Assembly: GCF_001426505.1 (NCBI RefSeq)
Contig: NZ_LMEV01000017.1
Span: 1,503,556 to 1,567,555 of the forward strand
Length of the DNA: 64,000 bases
Direction of reading: 5' to 3'
From: Variovorax sp. Root473
GTDB taxonomy: Bacteria > Pseudomonadota > Gammaproteobacteria > Burkholderiales > Burkholderiaceae_C
Shown: positions 23,667 to 32,750 of the stretch, in pieces
Layout of the letters: each line of letters begins with the position of its first letter
How positions within the stretch are numbered: the first letter of the stretch is position 1
Program-made: the position numbers and the translations under genes
Notes under the pieces: generated by a model
Seen by the model: only the letters and a program-made list of their open reading frames with translations
Told to the model about the DNA's origin: nothing
The model's database searches: none

Positions 23667-25154
23667 CTACTTCTGCGTGACCTTCATGTCCTTGGACGAC
23701 TGGCTTTCGAGCCCGTCCTTCGGCAGCAGCAACGCCAGCGCAACCACGCCCAAGCTCACCACCAGCATCATCAGGAAAGTGAGGTGCAGCGAGTTGCCCA
23801 GCGCCAACCGGATGCCCGCGTCTCCGGCGACAGAGCCGTGCACGCCCTGCAGCAGCAGGCGCAGCTGATCGTCGCTGAACATCAGGGTGCCGTCTGCGCG
23901 CGTGAGGCCGAAGTTGAAGACGGCGCCGAAGAAGGCCGCGCCCAATGCGCTTCCGAGGTTGCGCGAGAACACGTTCGAGGCCGTGGCGATGCCGCGTTGC
24001 GAGAGCTCCACGCCGTCCTGGATCAGGATCAGCGAGCTCAGGCTCATTACCCCCATGCCCAGGCCGATGATGAATGAGCCGATGGCGGGCAGCACCGGTG
24101 AACTGCCGGCCCCGAGCAGTGCGAACGTCGACGTGCCCAGCGGAATCAGCGCTCCTCCAACCACCACCATCCGCCACAGCCCGATGCGATGGAAGGTGCG
24201 CGAGGTCAGCGTCGCGCCGATGGGCCAGCCCAGCATCACCATCGTGAGCGTGAGGCCCGCCGTGACCGACGAGCGCTCCAGCACCACCTGCACGTACATC
24301 GGCAGGAAGGTCGTGATGCCGATCAGCACCATGCCGGCCAGCATCGCCGCGCCGTTGACGGCCGCGATCATTCGCGCGCCCCAGAGCTTGAGCGACACCA
24401 TAGGGTCGGCCGCGCGGCGCTCCTGCGCGATGAACAGCGCGAGCGTGACGACGAACAGCGCGCTCCAGGCGAGCGCAACGCCCGAGTTGCCGACGCCGAA
24501 CTCGGTCAGCGCAATCATCAGCGCCGCGATGCCGACGGTGAACAGCACCGCGCCCACCATGTCGATGGACGCGCGGCGCACCGTCGGCGCCTCGTGCAGG
24601 AAGAGCCAGAAGCCCGCCGCCGCCGCGAGGCCGATGGGCACGTTGACCCAGAAGATCCAGGCCCACGACAGCTTCTGCACGATCAGCGCGCCGATCATCG
24701 GTCCGACCACCGCCGACACCGCCCACACGCTGGCAAGGTAGCCCTGCACCTTGCCCCGCTCGCGCGCCGGGTACAGGTCACCGACGATGGTGAGCGACAC
24801 CGGCTGGATCGCACCCGCGCCGATGCCCTGGATGAGCCGGAAGCAGATCATGGCCGGCATAGACCACGAGAAGCCCGCCAGCACCGAGCCGACGACGAAG
24901 ATGGCGATGCCCACGAACATGATCGGCTTGCGGCCGTACAGGTCGCTGAGCTTGCCGAAAACCACGGTCATCGCGGTCTGCGCGAGCAGGAACGAGGCGA
25001 AGACCCAGCTGTAGAGATGCAGGCCGCCGAGTTCGGAGGCGATCTGCGGCATGACGGTCGAGACGATGGTGGCTTCGATGGCGACCATGGCCATGGAGGC
25101 CATGATCGAAGCGATCACGAGCGGGCGTTTCGTTGTTCTGGTGCTGGTGTTCAT
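23667..25154 (-). CDS. MFS multidrug efflux transporter (DHA2/14-TM type)
   Basis: 495 residues with about 14 membrane helices. Signatures: IASIMASMAMVAIEATIVSTVMPQIA, GKLSDLYGRKPIM (motif A), RLIQGIGAGAIQPVS and motif C-like GYLASVWAVSAVVGPMIGALI. This is the EmrB/QacA group of proton-driven drug exporters. No EmrA-type adaptor or regulator is adjacent, so it is a stand-alone exporter. Substrates cannot be deduced. Confidence 0.9.
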   Translation of the reverse strand: MNTSTRTTKRPLVIASIMASMAMVAIEATIVSTVMPQIASELGGLHLYSWVFASFLLAQTAMTVVFGKLSDLYGRKPIMFVGIAIFVVGSVLAGFSWSMPAMICFRLIQGIGAGAIQPVSLTIVGDLYPARERGKVQGYLASVWAVSAVVGPMIGALIVQKLSWAWIFWVNVPIGLAAAAGFWLFLHEAPTVRRASIDMVGAVLFTVGIAALMIALTEFGVGNSGVALAWSALFVVTLALFIAQERRAADPMVSLKLWGARMIAAVNGAAMLAGMVLIGITTFLPMYVQVVLERSSVTAGLTLTMVMLGWPIGATLTSRTFHRIGLWRMVVVGGALIPLGTSTFALLGAGSSPVLPAIGSFIIGLGMGVMSLSSLILIQDGVELSQRGIATASNVFSRNLGSALGAAFFGAVFNFGLTRADGTLMFSDDQLRLLLQGVHGSVAGDAGIRLALGNSLHLTFLMMLVVSLGVVALALLLPKDGLESQSSKDMKVTQK

Positions 25155-25263
25155 GGGGAGTCTTCGAAGCCCCCAGCTGCCGCGGACGAAGGTGTCCGTC
25201 GGGTCGATGCGAGGTGGTGGAGCCGCGAGGCGTCGATGCTATCGGCGCACGCGGATTCGTGCT

Positions 25264-25300
25264 GGCACTGGGGCACTGGGGCACTGGGGCACTGGGGCAC
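25264..25300 (+). repeat. 8-bp tandem repeat (GGCACTGG x 4.6)
   Basis: Four perfect copies of GGCACTGG plus five further bases, about 110 bases upstream of the MFS exporter start. Perfect short tandem arrays like this change copy number by slippage. The array lies in the exporter's promoter region but is not placed between recognised -35 and -10 elements. Confidence 0.9.
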
Positions 25301-25381
25301 CGCCGCTGTCTTGTTCGCGCGATCGCATGCCACCCCGATATCGCCTGGGCGCCATCGGCCTCGTGCCACGGGCGGATGGGC

Positions 25382-26614
25382 TCAGCCCGTGCTCAGCGCC
25401 GACGTGCCTTCGTAGATGTACTTGCGCGACCACGGCAGCGTGCTCGCCGCCCTGCCCGCCTTGCGCCCGACGATCTGGTAGATCGCCACGTCGTCGTTCT
25501 CGAAGGCATAGGCACAGCCCGCGAGGTACACGCGCCAGATGCGGAACTTCTCTTCATCGACCAGCGCACGGGCCTCGTGGGCATGCGCTTCGTAGGCGTC
25601 GCTCCAGTGGCGCAGCGTCTGCGCGTAGTGGCGGCGCAGGTTCTCCACGTCGAAGGCTTCGAGCCCGCCCTGCTGCATGGCCTGCAACGCCAGGCTGATG
25701 TGCGGCAGCTCGCCGTTGGGGAACACGTAGCGGTCGATGAAGTCGCCGCCGCCGTACGACACGCCGCCCCCCTCGGGGTCGGACGAGGTGATGCCGTGGT
25801 TCATGACGATGCCGTCGTCGGCCAGCAGCTGCTGCACGCGCTTGAAGTACTCGGGCAGGTTCTTGCGGCCCACGTGCTCGAACATGCCGACGCTGGTGAT
25901 GCGGTCGAACTGGCCCGTCACGTCGCGGTAGTCCTGCAGGCGGATCTCGATGCGGTCTTGCAGGCCGGCGGCCTTCACACGTTCGGTGGCGAGGTCGAAC
26001 TGGTTCTGCGACAGCGTGACGCCCACGCAGCGCGCGCCAAACTTCTGCGCCGCGCGGATCACCAGCGCGCCCCAGCCGCAGCCGATGTCCAGCAGCGTCT
26101 GCCCCGGCTTGAGTTCGATCTTGGTGAGGATGTGGTCGATTTTCTTCAGCTGCGCCGTGGCCAGGTCTTCGTCGCCATTTTCGAAATAGGCGCACGAATA
26201 GACCATGTTCGCGTCAAGCCAGAGTTGGTAGAACGCGTTCGACACATCGTAGTGATACTCGATGGACTTCTTGTCCGACGACTTCGTGTGCGCGAAGTAG
26301 CGGGCCATGCCTTGCAGCGCGCCGCCGGGCTTGTCGAGCGAAGTCTTCGCCAGGCCATAGGCGATGTCGATCACGTCGCTGAGCTTGCCTTCGATGTCGA
26401 TCTTGCTCTTGACGTAGGCCTCGCCCAGGTTGTCGAGCGTGGGCTGCAGCATCAGCGACAGCGCCGCGGGCGATTTCACGTGCAGCGTGACCGCCGGCCC
26501 GCTGAAGTCACCGAAGTCGTAGGACTGGCCGTCCCACAAGGTCAGCCGCGCAGGCAGGTTCGCCCGTGCGCGGACCGCGGCGCTCCACTGCGCCAGCTTC
26601 TTTTCCCAAAGCAT
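25382..26614 (-). CDS. cfa: Cyclopropane-fatty-acyl-phospholipid synthase
   Basis: 410 residues. The AdoMet-binding motif GQTLLDIGCGWGALVIRAA is near residue 180. Other CFA synthase blocks are IEYHYDVSNAFYQLWLD, MVYSCAYFENGDEDLATAQ, MFEHVGRKNLPEYF and DRYVFPNGELPH. It adds a methylene bridge to unsaturated acyl chains of membrane phospholipids, usually on entry to stationary phase or acid stress. It stands alone; GGAGAG precedes the ATG. Confidence 0.94.
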   Translation of the reverse strand: MLWEKKLAQWSAAVRARANLPARLTLWDGQSYDFGDFSGPAVTLHVKSPAALSLMLQPTLDNLGEAYVKSKIDIEGKLSDVIDIAYGLAKTSLDKPGGALQGMARYFAHTKSSDKKSIEYHYDVSNAFYQLWLDANMVYSCAYFENGDEDLATAQLKKIDHILTKIELKPGQTLLDIGCGWGALVIRAAQKFGARCVGVTLSQNQFDLATERVKAAGLQDRIEIRLQDYRDVTGQFDRITSVGMFEHVGRKNLPEYFKRVQQLLADDGIVMNHGITSSDPEGGGVSYGGGDFIDRYVFPNGELPHISLALQAMQQGGLEAFDVENLRRHYAQTLRHWSDAYEAHAHEARALVDEEKFRIWRVYLAGCAYAFENDDVAIYQIVGRKAGRAASTLPWSRKYIYEGTSALSTG

Positions 26615-26776
26615 GCATCTCTCCGAGTTGTTGAGTAGTCCCCGCTTTCAGGGGCGGGCGGGTGCTGCAGCGAACAAAACGATAGCGAGATTTCGTGAAG
26701 CCTGCATTTCCACGACGACGCAAGAAATCGCGGCAAGTGCTAGGGTGAAAGAGCCCCTTGAATGCGTCTTGCGCCC

Positions 26777-27760
26777 CTACGCGGCCTCCATCGAGGTCGC
26801 GTCGTTCCCGGCCTCGCCGAGCCAGCGGCGCTTGTCGCGCAGCGGCGGCGCGCCGAACATGCGACCGTACTCGCGCGCGAACTGCGAGGGACTTTCGTAG
26901 CCCACGTTGTGCGCGGCGCTCGCCACGTCGGTGCCCGCAATGAGCATCTGGCGGCGCGCCTCCTGCAGGCGCAGCTGCTTCTGGTACTGCAGCGGGCTCA
27001 TCGCCGTCACGGCCTTGAAGTGGTGGTGGAACGACGACACGCTCATGTGCACCGCGCGCGCCATGTCTTCCACGCGCAGCGACTGCGCGTAATTCGTGCG
27101 CAGCGCGCTGATGGCTTTCGCGATGCGCTGCGTGTGGCTGTCGTGCAGCGCAATCTGGCGCAGCCGCGCGCCCTCGCCGTTCACCAGCAGGCGGTACATG
27201 ATCTCGCGCTTGATGAGCGGCGCCATGATCGGAATGTCTTCGGGCGAGTCGAGCAGCCGCAGCAGGCGCAGCACGGGCTCCAGCACCGGCATGGCGATGC
27301 GGTTCACGTACATGCCGCGCGAGGCCGGGGCGTTGGCCTTGGCCGGCAGTTTCTCGTCGCCGATGAGGTCGCCGATCTCGTCGACCGCCAACTCCAGCCG
27401 CACGCCCAGGTAGGGCTCGTTCTCGCTCGTCACGCACACCTGCCCGCACACCGGCAGGTCGACCGAGGTGACGAGGTAGTTCATCGGGTCGTACACATAG
27501 ATGTCGTCGCCCACGATGACCCGCTTGGAACCCTGCGCAATGAGGCCCAGCGCGGGCGTGGCGAAGCCGTGCTTGGGACCGTCGGGCTTGCTGATGCAGT
27601 GCACCTGCAGGCCGGGCACGGCGCACTCCACGGTGCCGTCCTGTCCGCGCGTGATGTGGCGGATGAGCTGCACCAGCTCTTCGCGGGCGGCATCGAGTTC
27701 GGGGTCCAGCGGCATCGGCATGGCGAGGACGGTGGCGGTGTCAGGGATTTCGTCGGACAT
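26777..27760 (-). CDS. AraC family transcriptional regulator (AraC_N type)
   Basis: 327 residues. The N-terminal sensor contains GLIAQGSKRVIVGDDIYVYDPMNYLVTSVDLP, characteristic of the AraC_N (CuxR-like) group. The C-terminal helix-turn-helix pair contains MARAVHMSVSSFHHHFKAVTAMSPLQYQKQLRLQEAR and VASAAHNVGYESPSQFAREYGRMFG. In this group the neighbouring divergent gene is commonly an aldo/keto reductase or dehydrogenase, as here, and is the probable target. Confidence 0.91.
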   Translation of the reverse strand: MSDEIPDTATVLAMPMPLDPELDAAREELVQLIRHITRGQDGTVECAVPGLQVHCISKPDGPKHGFATPALGLIAQGSKRVIVGDDIYVYDPMNYLVTSVDLPVCGQVCVTSENEPYLGVRLELAVDEIGDLIGDEKLPAKANAPASRGMYVNRIAMPVLEPVLRLLRLLDSPEDIPIMAPLIKREIMYRLLVNGEGARLRQIALHDSHTQRIAKAISALRTNYAQSLRVEDMARAVHMSVSSFHHHFKAVTAMSPLQYQKQLRLQEARRQMLIAGTDVASAAHNVGYESPSQFAREYGRMFGAPPLRDKRRWLGEAGNDATSMEAA

Positions 27761-27995
27761 GAATGAGCCTCGGCTGAAGGAGCGCGGCCGTGGCAACGGC
27801 CGTGGAGGATTGGGTTGCCCGAGCTTAGCGCCGTGCCTGCGAATCTGCACGGCCCAGGCACGAGGTCTGGAGGAATAGGCAAAGACTTTGCAGGAACGCG
27901 CTCGCCCGCAGGGGGCCGCCGGCCGGATACTTTTTGGCAGCCGCCGGCACGCCCGACCACCGGCTGGTCCCTCCTCACGCAAAGGACAACTTTCG

Positions 27996-29048
27996 ATGCA
28001 ATACCGCAAATTCGGCCGCACCGGCCTCCTGGTTTCCGAACTCTGCCTCGGCACGATGACCTTCGGCGGCGCGCCGGGCATCTGGGAGCACATCGGCCAG
28101 CTGCAGCAGAGCGAGGCCGAAGGCCTGCTCGGCCGCTCGCTCGACGCCGGCATCAACTTCATCGACACGGCTGACGTCTACTCCGACGGCCTCTCCGAAA
28201 CCATCACCGGCCAGGCGCTGAAGAACCTGAAGGTGCCGCGCGACCGGGTCGTGATCGCAACCAAGGTGCTCGGCGAGACCGGCAGCAAGGGCGTGAACTC
28301 GGCCGGCGCCTCGCGCTACCACATCATGGACGGCGTGAAGGCCAGCCTGAAGCGGCTGCAGCTGGACCACATCGACCTCTACCAGATCCACGGCACCGAC
28401 CCGCTCACGCCCATCGAGGAAACGGTGCGCGCGCTCGACGATCTCGTGCGCCAGGGCCATGTGCGCTACGTGGGCGTGTCGAACTGGGCCGCGTGGCAGA
28501 TCGCCAAGGCGCTGGGCATTGCCGAGCGTGACCGGCTCGCGCGCTTCGAGTCGCTGCAGGCCTACTACACCGTGGCCGGACGCGACCTGGAGCGCGAGCT
28601 GGTGCCGATGCTGCGCAGTGAACAACTCGGCCTGATGGTCTGGAGCCCGCTGGCCGGTGGGCTGCTGAGCGGCAAGTTCGACCGCCACACCGCCGCCGCG
28701 CAAGGCAGCCGCCGCGCGAGCTTCGACTTTCCACCGGTGAATGTGGAGCGCGCCTACGACTGTATCGACCTCATGCGCCAGTTCGCCGAACCGCGCGGCG
28801 TGTCGGTGGCGCAAATTGCGCTGGCCTGGCTGCTGCACCAGCCGGTCGTGACCAGCGTGATCGTCGGCGCCAAGCGCATCGACCAGTTGAACGACAACAT
28901 CGCCGCGACCGACGTGCGGCTCACGGCCGACGAACTCGCGGCGATCGACAAGGCCAGCGCGCTGGCGCCCGAGTACCCGGGCTGGATGCTCGCGCGCCAG
29001 GGCGGCGTGCGCGCACAGCGGCTGGCGGATTCAAACCGTCGCGGCTGA
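27996..29048 (+). CDS. Aldo/keto reductase
   Basis: 350 residues, TIM barrel. Catalytic tetrad candidates: Asp and Tyr in NFIDTADVYSDG, Lys in RVVIATKVLG, His in DHIDLYQIHG. The NADPH-binding C-terminal segment is VTSVIVGAKRIDQLNDNI. It resembles the YajO/Tas-like group that reduces aldehydes and ketones. Divergent from an AraC regulator across a 235-base region. The 3' end overlaps bioD on the other strand by 18 bases. Confidence 0.92.
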   Translation: MQYRKFGRTGLLVSELCLGTMTFGGAPGIWEHIGQLQQSEAEGLLGRSLDAGINFIDTADVYSDGLSETITGQALKNLKVPRDRVVIATKVLGETGSKGVNSAGASRYHIMDGVKASLKRLQLDHIDLYQIHGTDPLTPIEETVRALDDLVRQGHVRYVGVSNWAAWQIAKALGIAERDRLARFESLQAYYTVAGRDLERELVPMLRSEQLGLMVWSPLAGGLLSGKFDRHTAAAQGSRRASFDFPPVNVERAYDCIDLMRQFAEPRGVSVAQIALAWLLHQPVVTSVIVGAKRIDQLNDNIAATDVRLTADELAAIDKASALAPEYPGWMLARQGGVRAQRLADSNRRG

Positions 29049-29795
29049 CGCCACGCTCACCGCCAGATCGCCCTGTCGCGCAGCATGGGCCGCGCTCGCA
29101 CGCAGGGCGCACAGGTCGAGGTGTTCGGCGGCGCGCGCAGCCGAAGGCTCGGCCAGGTGCGGCACCACGCCGAGCAGCGGCGCACCGAGCCGGGCGCGCA
29201 GCGTCTGCAGGTTGCCGTCGGGCGAGAGCATCTGCGGCTCGACCACGCTCGCGACCCAACCGACCAGCACCAGCCCGCGCGCACGGATCGCCTCGGCCGT
29301 GAGCAGCGCGTGGTTGAGGCAGCCAAGCCGCAGCCCGACCACGAGGATCACGGGCAGGCCCAGCGCCACCGCGAGGTCGGCGGTGTCCAGGTCGTCGCCC
29401 AGCGGCACGCAGAAGCCGCCCACGCCTTCGACCACCACCGCATCGGCCTGCGCCGACAGCCGCTCGAAGGCGTCGAGCAGCACGGGCAGCGCGACCTGCA
29501 CGCCCTCTTCCCGCGCCGCCAGGTGCGGCGACATCGGCGCCTTCAGCACGTAAGGGCAGCGCCAGGCCAGCGGCGCGGCCACGTTGCCGGCTGCCTGCAG
29601 GCGCTCGACGTCTTCATTGCGCCATTCGCCGTCGATGGCATCGAGCCCCGCCGCCACCGGCTTCATGCCGACTGCGCGCAGGCCCGAGGCGGCCAGCAGC
29701 GCGAGCATGGCGCTGCTCACCAGCGTCTTGCCCACGCCGGTGTCGGTGCCGGTGACGAACCAGCGGCGCTGTGTCGCTGCTGCCGTCGACGTCAT
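29031..29795 (-). CDS. bioD: Dethiobiotin synthase
   Basis: 254 residues. The P-loop FVTGTDTGVGKT, Mg/ATP residues in MKPVAAGLD, EGVGGFCVPLGDD and VVGLRLGCLNHALLTAEAI are family landmarks. It closes the ureido ring of biotin from diaminopelargonate using CO2 and ATP. It is the last gene of bioA-bioF-bioD and overlaps bioF by ATGA. bioB is not in this cluster. Confidence 0.95.
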   Translation of the reverse strand: MTSTAAATQRRWFVTGTDTGVGKTLVSSAMLALLAASGLRAVGMKPVAAGLDAIDGEWRNEDVERLQAAGNVAAPLAWRCPYVLKAPMSPHLAAREEGVQVALPVLLDAFERLSAQADAVVVEGVGGFCVPLGDDLDTADLAVALGLPVILVVGLRLGCLNHALLTAEAIRARGLVLVGWVASVVEPQMLSPDGNLQTLRARLGAPLLGVVPHLAEPSAARAAEHLDLCALRASAAHAARQGDLAVSVASAATV

Positions 29796-31024
29796 GCGGC
29801 CTCCGGCCACGGCTCGGCCAGGGCCTCGCCCAGCGCACCGATGAGCCGTGCCACGTCGGCCTCGGTGTGGCTGGCCGACAGCGCGATGCGCAGCCGCGCG
29901 GTGCCGGCGGGCACCGTGGGCGGACGGATCGCGCCCACGCGCAGGCCGTGCGCGTCGAGCCGTTCCATGGCCTGCATGGCGCGCGCGTTGTCGCCCACGA
30001 TGAGCGGCTGGATCGCGGTCGGTGAATCGGCCAGCCAGGCGCTGCCGTCGGCAGGCAGCACCTGCCTGAGGCCGCTGCGCAGCTGGGTGATGCGGGCGCG
30101 CAGCTGCGCGCGGCGGCGCATGCCCTCCTCGCCTTCGATGAGCGCCAGGCTGGTGAGCAGCGCATGCGCCACCGCCGGCGGCGCGGCCGTGGTGAAGATG
30201 TACGGCCGCGCGCGCTGCACCAGAAAGTCGATCACCGTGCGGTGCGCCGCCACGAAGGCGCCCGACACGCCGGCCGCCTTGCCCAGCGTGCCGATGAGCA
30301 CCAGCCGCTCGGAGCGCAGCGCCAGCGCCTGCAGCGCGCCGCGCCCGGTGGCGCCGAGCACGCCGAAGCCGTGCGCGTCGTCGATCACCAGCCAGGCGTC
30401 GTGCTGCTCGGCCAGCGCCAGCAGGCCCGCCACGGGCGCGATGTGGCCGTCCATGCTGAAGACGGCATCGCTCACGATGAGCTTGACCGGCGCGTCGCTG
30501 GCGGCCAGTTGCGCGTCGAGTGACTGCAGGTCGCAGTGCGGGTAGCGCTCCACGCGGGCGCGGGCCAGCCGCGCACCGTCGATGAGCGAGGCGTGGTTCA
30601 GTGCCTCCGAGAAGATCACCGCCTCGCCGTCGCCCAGCGCCGACAACACCGCGAGGTTGGCCATGTAGCCGGTGCAGAAGAACAGGCTGCGCGCCTGCGG
30701 AATGTGCGGTGCCATCCATTCGCCCAGCCGCTCCTCGAGCTGCGCATGGGCGCGCGAATGGCCCAGGATGAGGTGCGAGCCTCCGCTGCCCGTGCCGTAG
30801 CGCGCCGCGCCTTCGGCCAACGCCTCGGCCAGCGCGGGGTGCGCGGCCAGGCCCAGGTAGTCGTTGCTGCTGAAACCGAGCATGGTGCGCGGCGCGGCGG
30901 CGCCGGCCAGCGTGAGGATCTGCTCGGGCGCGCATGCGGTCTCTGCGATCTGCCGGCGACGGCGCAGCGAGCGCGCGTCGAGCGCGGTGATCTCGTCGTG
31001 CAGGCGTTCAAGCAAGCGCAGCAT
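29792..31024 (-). CDS. bioF: 8-amino-7-oxononanoate synthase
   Basis: 410 residues, PLP fold type I. Substrate/PLP region NDYLGLAAHPALAEAL, YGTGSGGSHLILGHSRAHAQLEE, VIDDAHGFGVLG and the Schiff-base Lys in LIGTLGKAAGVSGAF. It condenses pimeloyl-thioester with alanine, the first committed step of biotin synthesis. Its start lies within the 3' end of bioA and its stop within bioD's start. Confidence 0.95.
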   Translation of the reverse strand: MLRLLERLHDEITALDARSLRRRRQIAETACAPEQILTLAGAAAPRTMLGFSSNDYLGLAAHPALAEALAEGAARYGTGSGGSHLILGHSRAHAQLEERLGEWMAPHIPQARSLFFCTGYMANLAVLSALGDGEAVIFSEALNHASLIDGARLARARVERYPHCDLQSLDAQLAASDAPVKLIVSDAVFSMDGHIAPVAGLLALAEQHDAWLVIDDAHGFGVLGATGRGALQALALRSERLVLIGTLGKAAGVSGAFVAAHRTVIDFLVQRARPYIFTTAAPPAVAHALLTSLALIEGEEGMRRRAQLRARITQLRSGLRQVLPADGSAWLADSPTAIQPLIVGDNARAMQAMERLDAHGLRVGAIRPPTVPAGTARLRIALSASHTEADVARLIGALGEALAEPWPEAA

Positions 31025-32411
31025 CGCGGGCTCCTTCTTCAGCCATGACGCCGGATGCGGTGGTGACGGCTTTCAGCGTCGCGAGCGTGCCGTCCACCAG
31101 TTGGTCGATCTCGTCGTCGGCAATGGCATACGGCGGCATCAGGTACACGGTCGCGCCGATGGGCCGCATCAGCAGGCCGTGGTCGCGCGCCGCGAGGTGA
31201 AAGCGCTCGGCGAAGCGCGGGCCGGGCGCGCGCACGTCGAAGGCCGTGATCATTCCGCGCTGGCGCAGGTGGTCGATCGCCTGGCCAGACAGCCCGTCGC
31301 GCAGGCGGGCGAACAGGCGCACGGCGCGGTTCTTGTTGCGGGCCAGCGCGTCTTCCTGCGCGAACAGGTCGAGCGTGGCCAGCGCCGCGCGGCAGGCCAG
31401 CGCGTTGCCGGTGTAGGAATGCGAATGCAGGAAGCTGCGCGCGGCGTCGTCGTCGACGAAGCCCTGGTAAATGGCGTCGCGCGTCATCACCAGCGCCAGC
31501 GGCAGGTAGCCGCCGCTGATGCCCTTCGACAGGCACAGGAAGTCGGGCCAGATGCCCGCCTGCTCGCACGCGAAGAAGGTGCCGGTGCGCCCGCAGCCGA
31601 CCGCGATCTCGTCGGCGATCAGGTGCACGCCGAAGCAGTCGCACAGCGCACGCAGGCGGCGCAGGTAGGCCGGGTCGTGCATCGCCATGCCGGTGGCGCA
31701 CTGCACCAGCGGCTCGACGATCACGGCGGCGGTGCTGTCGTGCTGCGCGGCCAGCAGCGCCTCCAGTTCGTCGGCGGCGCGGTTGGCCACAGCGGCGGCG
31801 TCTTCGTCGGGCCGGGCGCCACGCGCATCGGGCGAGGCCACGAGGTGCGCGCTGGCGAGCAGCGGTGCATAGGCGTCGCGGAACACCGGCACATCGGTGA
31901 CGTGCAGCGCACCCAGCGTCTCGCCGTGGTAGCCGCCGCGCAGCGCGACAAAGCGGCGCTTGTCGGCGCGGCCTGCGTTGCGCCAGGCGTGGAAGCTCAT
32001 CTTCAGCGCGATCTCCACGGCCGACGCGCCGTCGGAGGCGTAGAAGCAATGGCCCAGCGCATGGTCCGTGAGCGCCGCCAGCCGCTCGGCCAGCTCGACC
32101 GCCGGCGCGTGCGTGCAGCCCGCGAGCATCACGTGCGGCAGCGTGTCCAGCTGCGCCTTGAGCGCGGCATTGATCGCCGGGTGCGCGTGGCCGAACAGGT
32201 TGACCCACCACGAGCTGGTGGCGTCGAGGTAGCGCCGGCCTTCGTGGTCGGTCAGCCAGACGCCCTCGCCGCGCGCGATGGGCAGCGGCGGGGCCACGTC
32301 GAGGCGGATGCTCTGGGTGCAGGGGTGCCAGACGTGGCGGCGGCTGCGTTGCTGCCAATCTGCGTTGGCATGGGCATGGGCGTTCGGAGAAGCAGTGGTC
32401 GTTGAGGGCAC
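31008..32411 (-). CDS. bioA: Adenosylmethionine-8-amino-7-oxononanoate aminotransferase
   Basis: 467 residues if begun at GTG (VPSTTTASPN), which has AAGGAA 8 bases upstream. The longer frame adds an Arg-rich extension not seen in the family. Landmarks: HVWHPCTQSIRLDVAPPLPI, DATSSWWVNLFGHAHPAI, the PLP Lys in DFLCLSKGISGGYLPLA and the aminotransferase signature LIADEIAVGCGRTG. It converts KAPA to DAPA with AdoMet as amino donor. It heads the bioAFD operon, overlapping bioF by 17 bases. No BirA operator palindrome was recognised upstream. Confidence 0.93.
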   Translation of the reverse strand: MPSTTTASPNAHAHANADWQQRSRRHVWHPCTQSIRLDVAPPLPIARGEGVWLTDHEGRRYLDATSSWWVNLFGHAHPAINAALKAQLDTLPHVMLAGCTHAPAVELAERLAALTDHALGHCFYASDGASAVEIALKMSFHAWRNAGRADKRRFVALRGGYHGETLGALHVTDVPVFRDAYAPLLASAHLVASPDARGARPDEDAAAVANRAADELEALLAAQHDSTAAVIVEPLVQCATGMAMHDPAYLRRLRALCDCFGVHLIADEIAVGCGRTGTFFACEQAGIWPDFLCLSKGISGGYLPLALVMTRDAIYQGFVDDDAARSFLHSHSYTGNALACRAALATLDLFAQEDALARNKNRAVRLFARLRDGLSGQAIDHLRQRGMITAFDVRAPGPRFAERFHLAARDHGLLMRPIGATVYLMPPYAIADDEIDQLVDGTLATLKAVTTASGVMAEEGARDAALA

Positions 32412-32750
32412 CCGCGCATTCCTTTCTTGTTCGAAAAAAGCACTGCCCGTCGCGAGGAACGAGGGCAAAGGCGCGGGATCGTATCGACGGAAAGACGGCG
32501 GGGCAAACGCGCTTGCGGCGGCTGTTTCGCGGGCGTGATGAGGAAGGATTGGGCGACGTTGTGCGGCGTAGCGCATGCGTTCGTCGCTGCAGGACGGGCG
32601 CGGCCAAGTCCCCGCATGCCCCGGCTGCGCGCACGCTCACGCAAGTTGTCCGGCTACCGCCAAAGATAGCGAGCGGATGTCCGGTTCTCGGGGTGCCGAC
32701 CGGCCAGTCCATGCGTTTCAGACACGACCGTGGCAGATTTCAATGATCGT
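32412..32750. other. Intergenic region upstream of bioA
   Basis: 339 bases between the bioA start and the end of the NmrA-like gene. No convincing ORF, hairpin terminator, riboswitch or BirA-type operator was seen. It presumably carries the bio promoter (minus strand). Confidence 0.5.

Noticed and set aside
32412..32750. BirA operator upstream of bioA
   Set aside because: No long interrupted palindrome of the known BirA type was visible.
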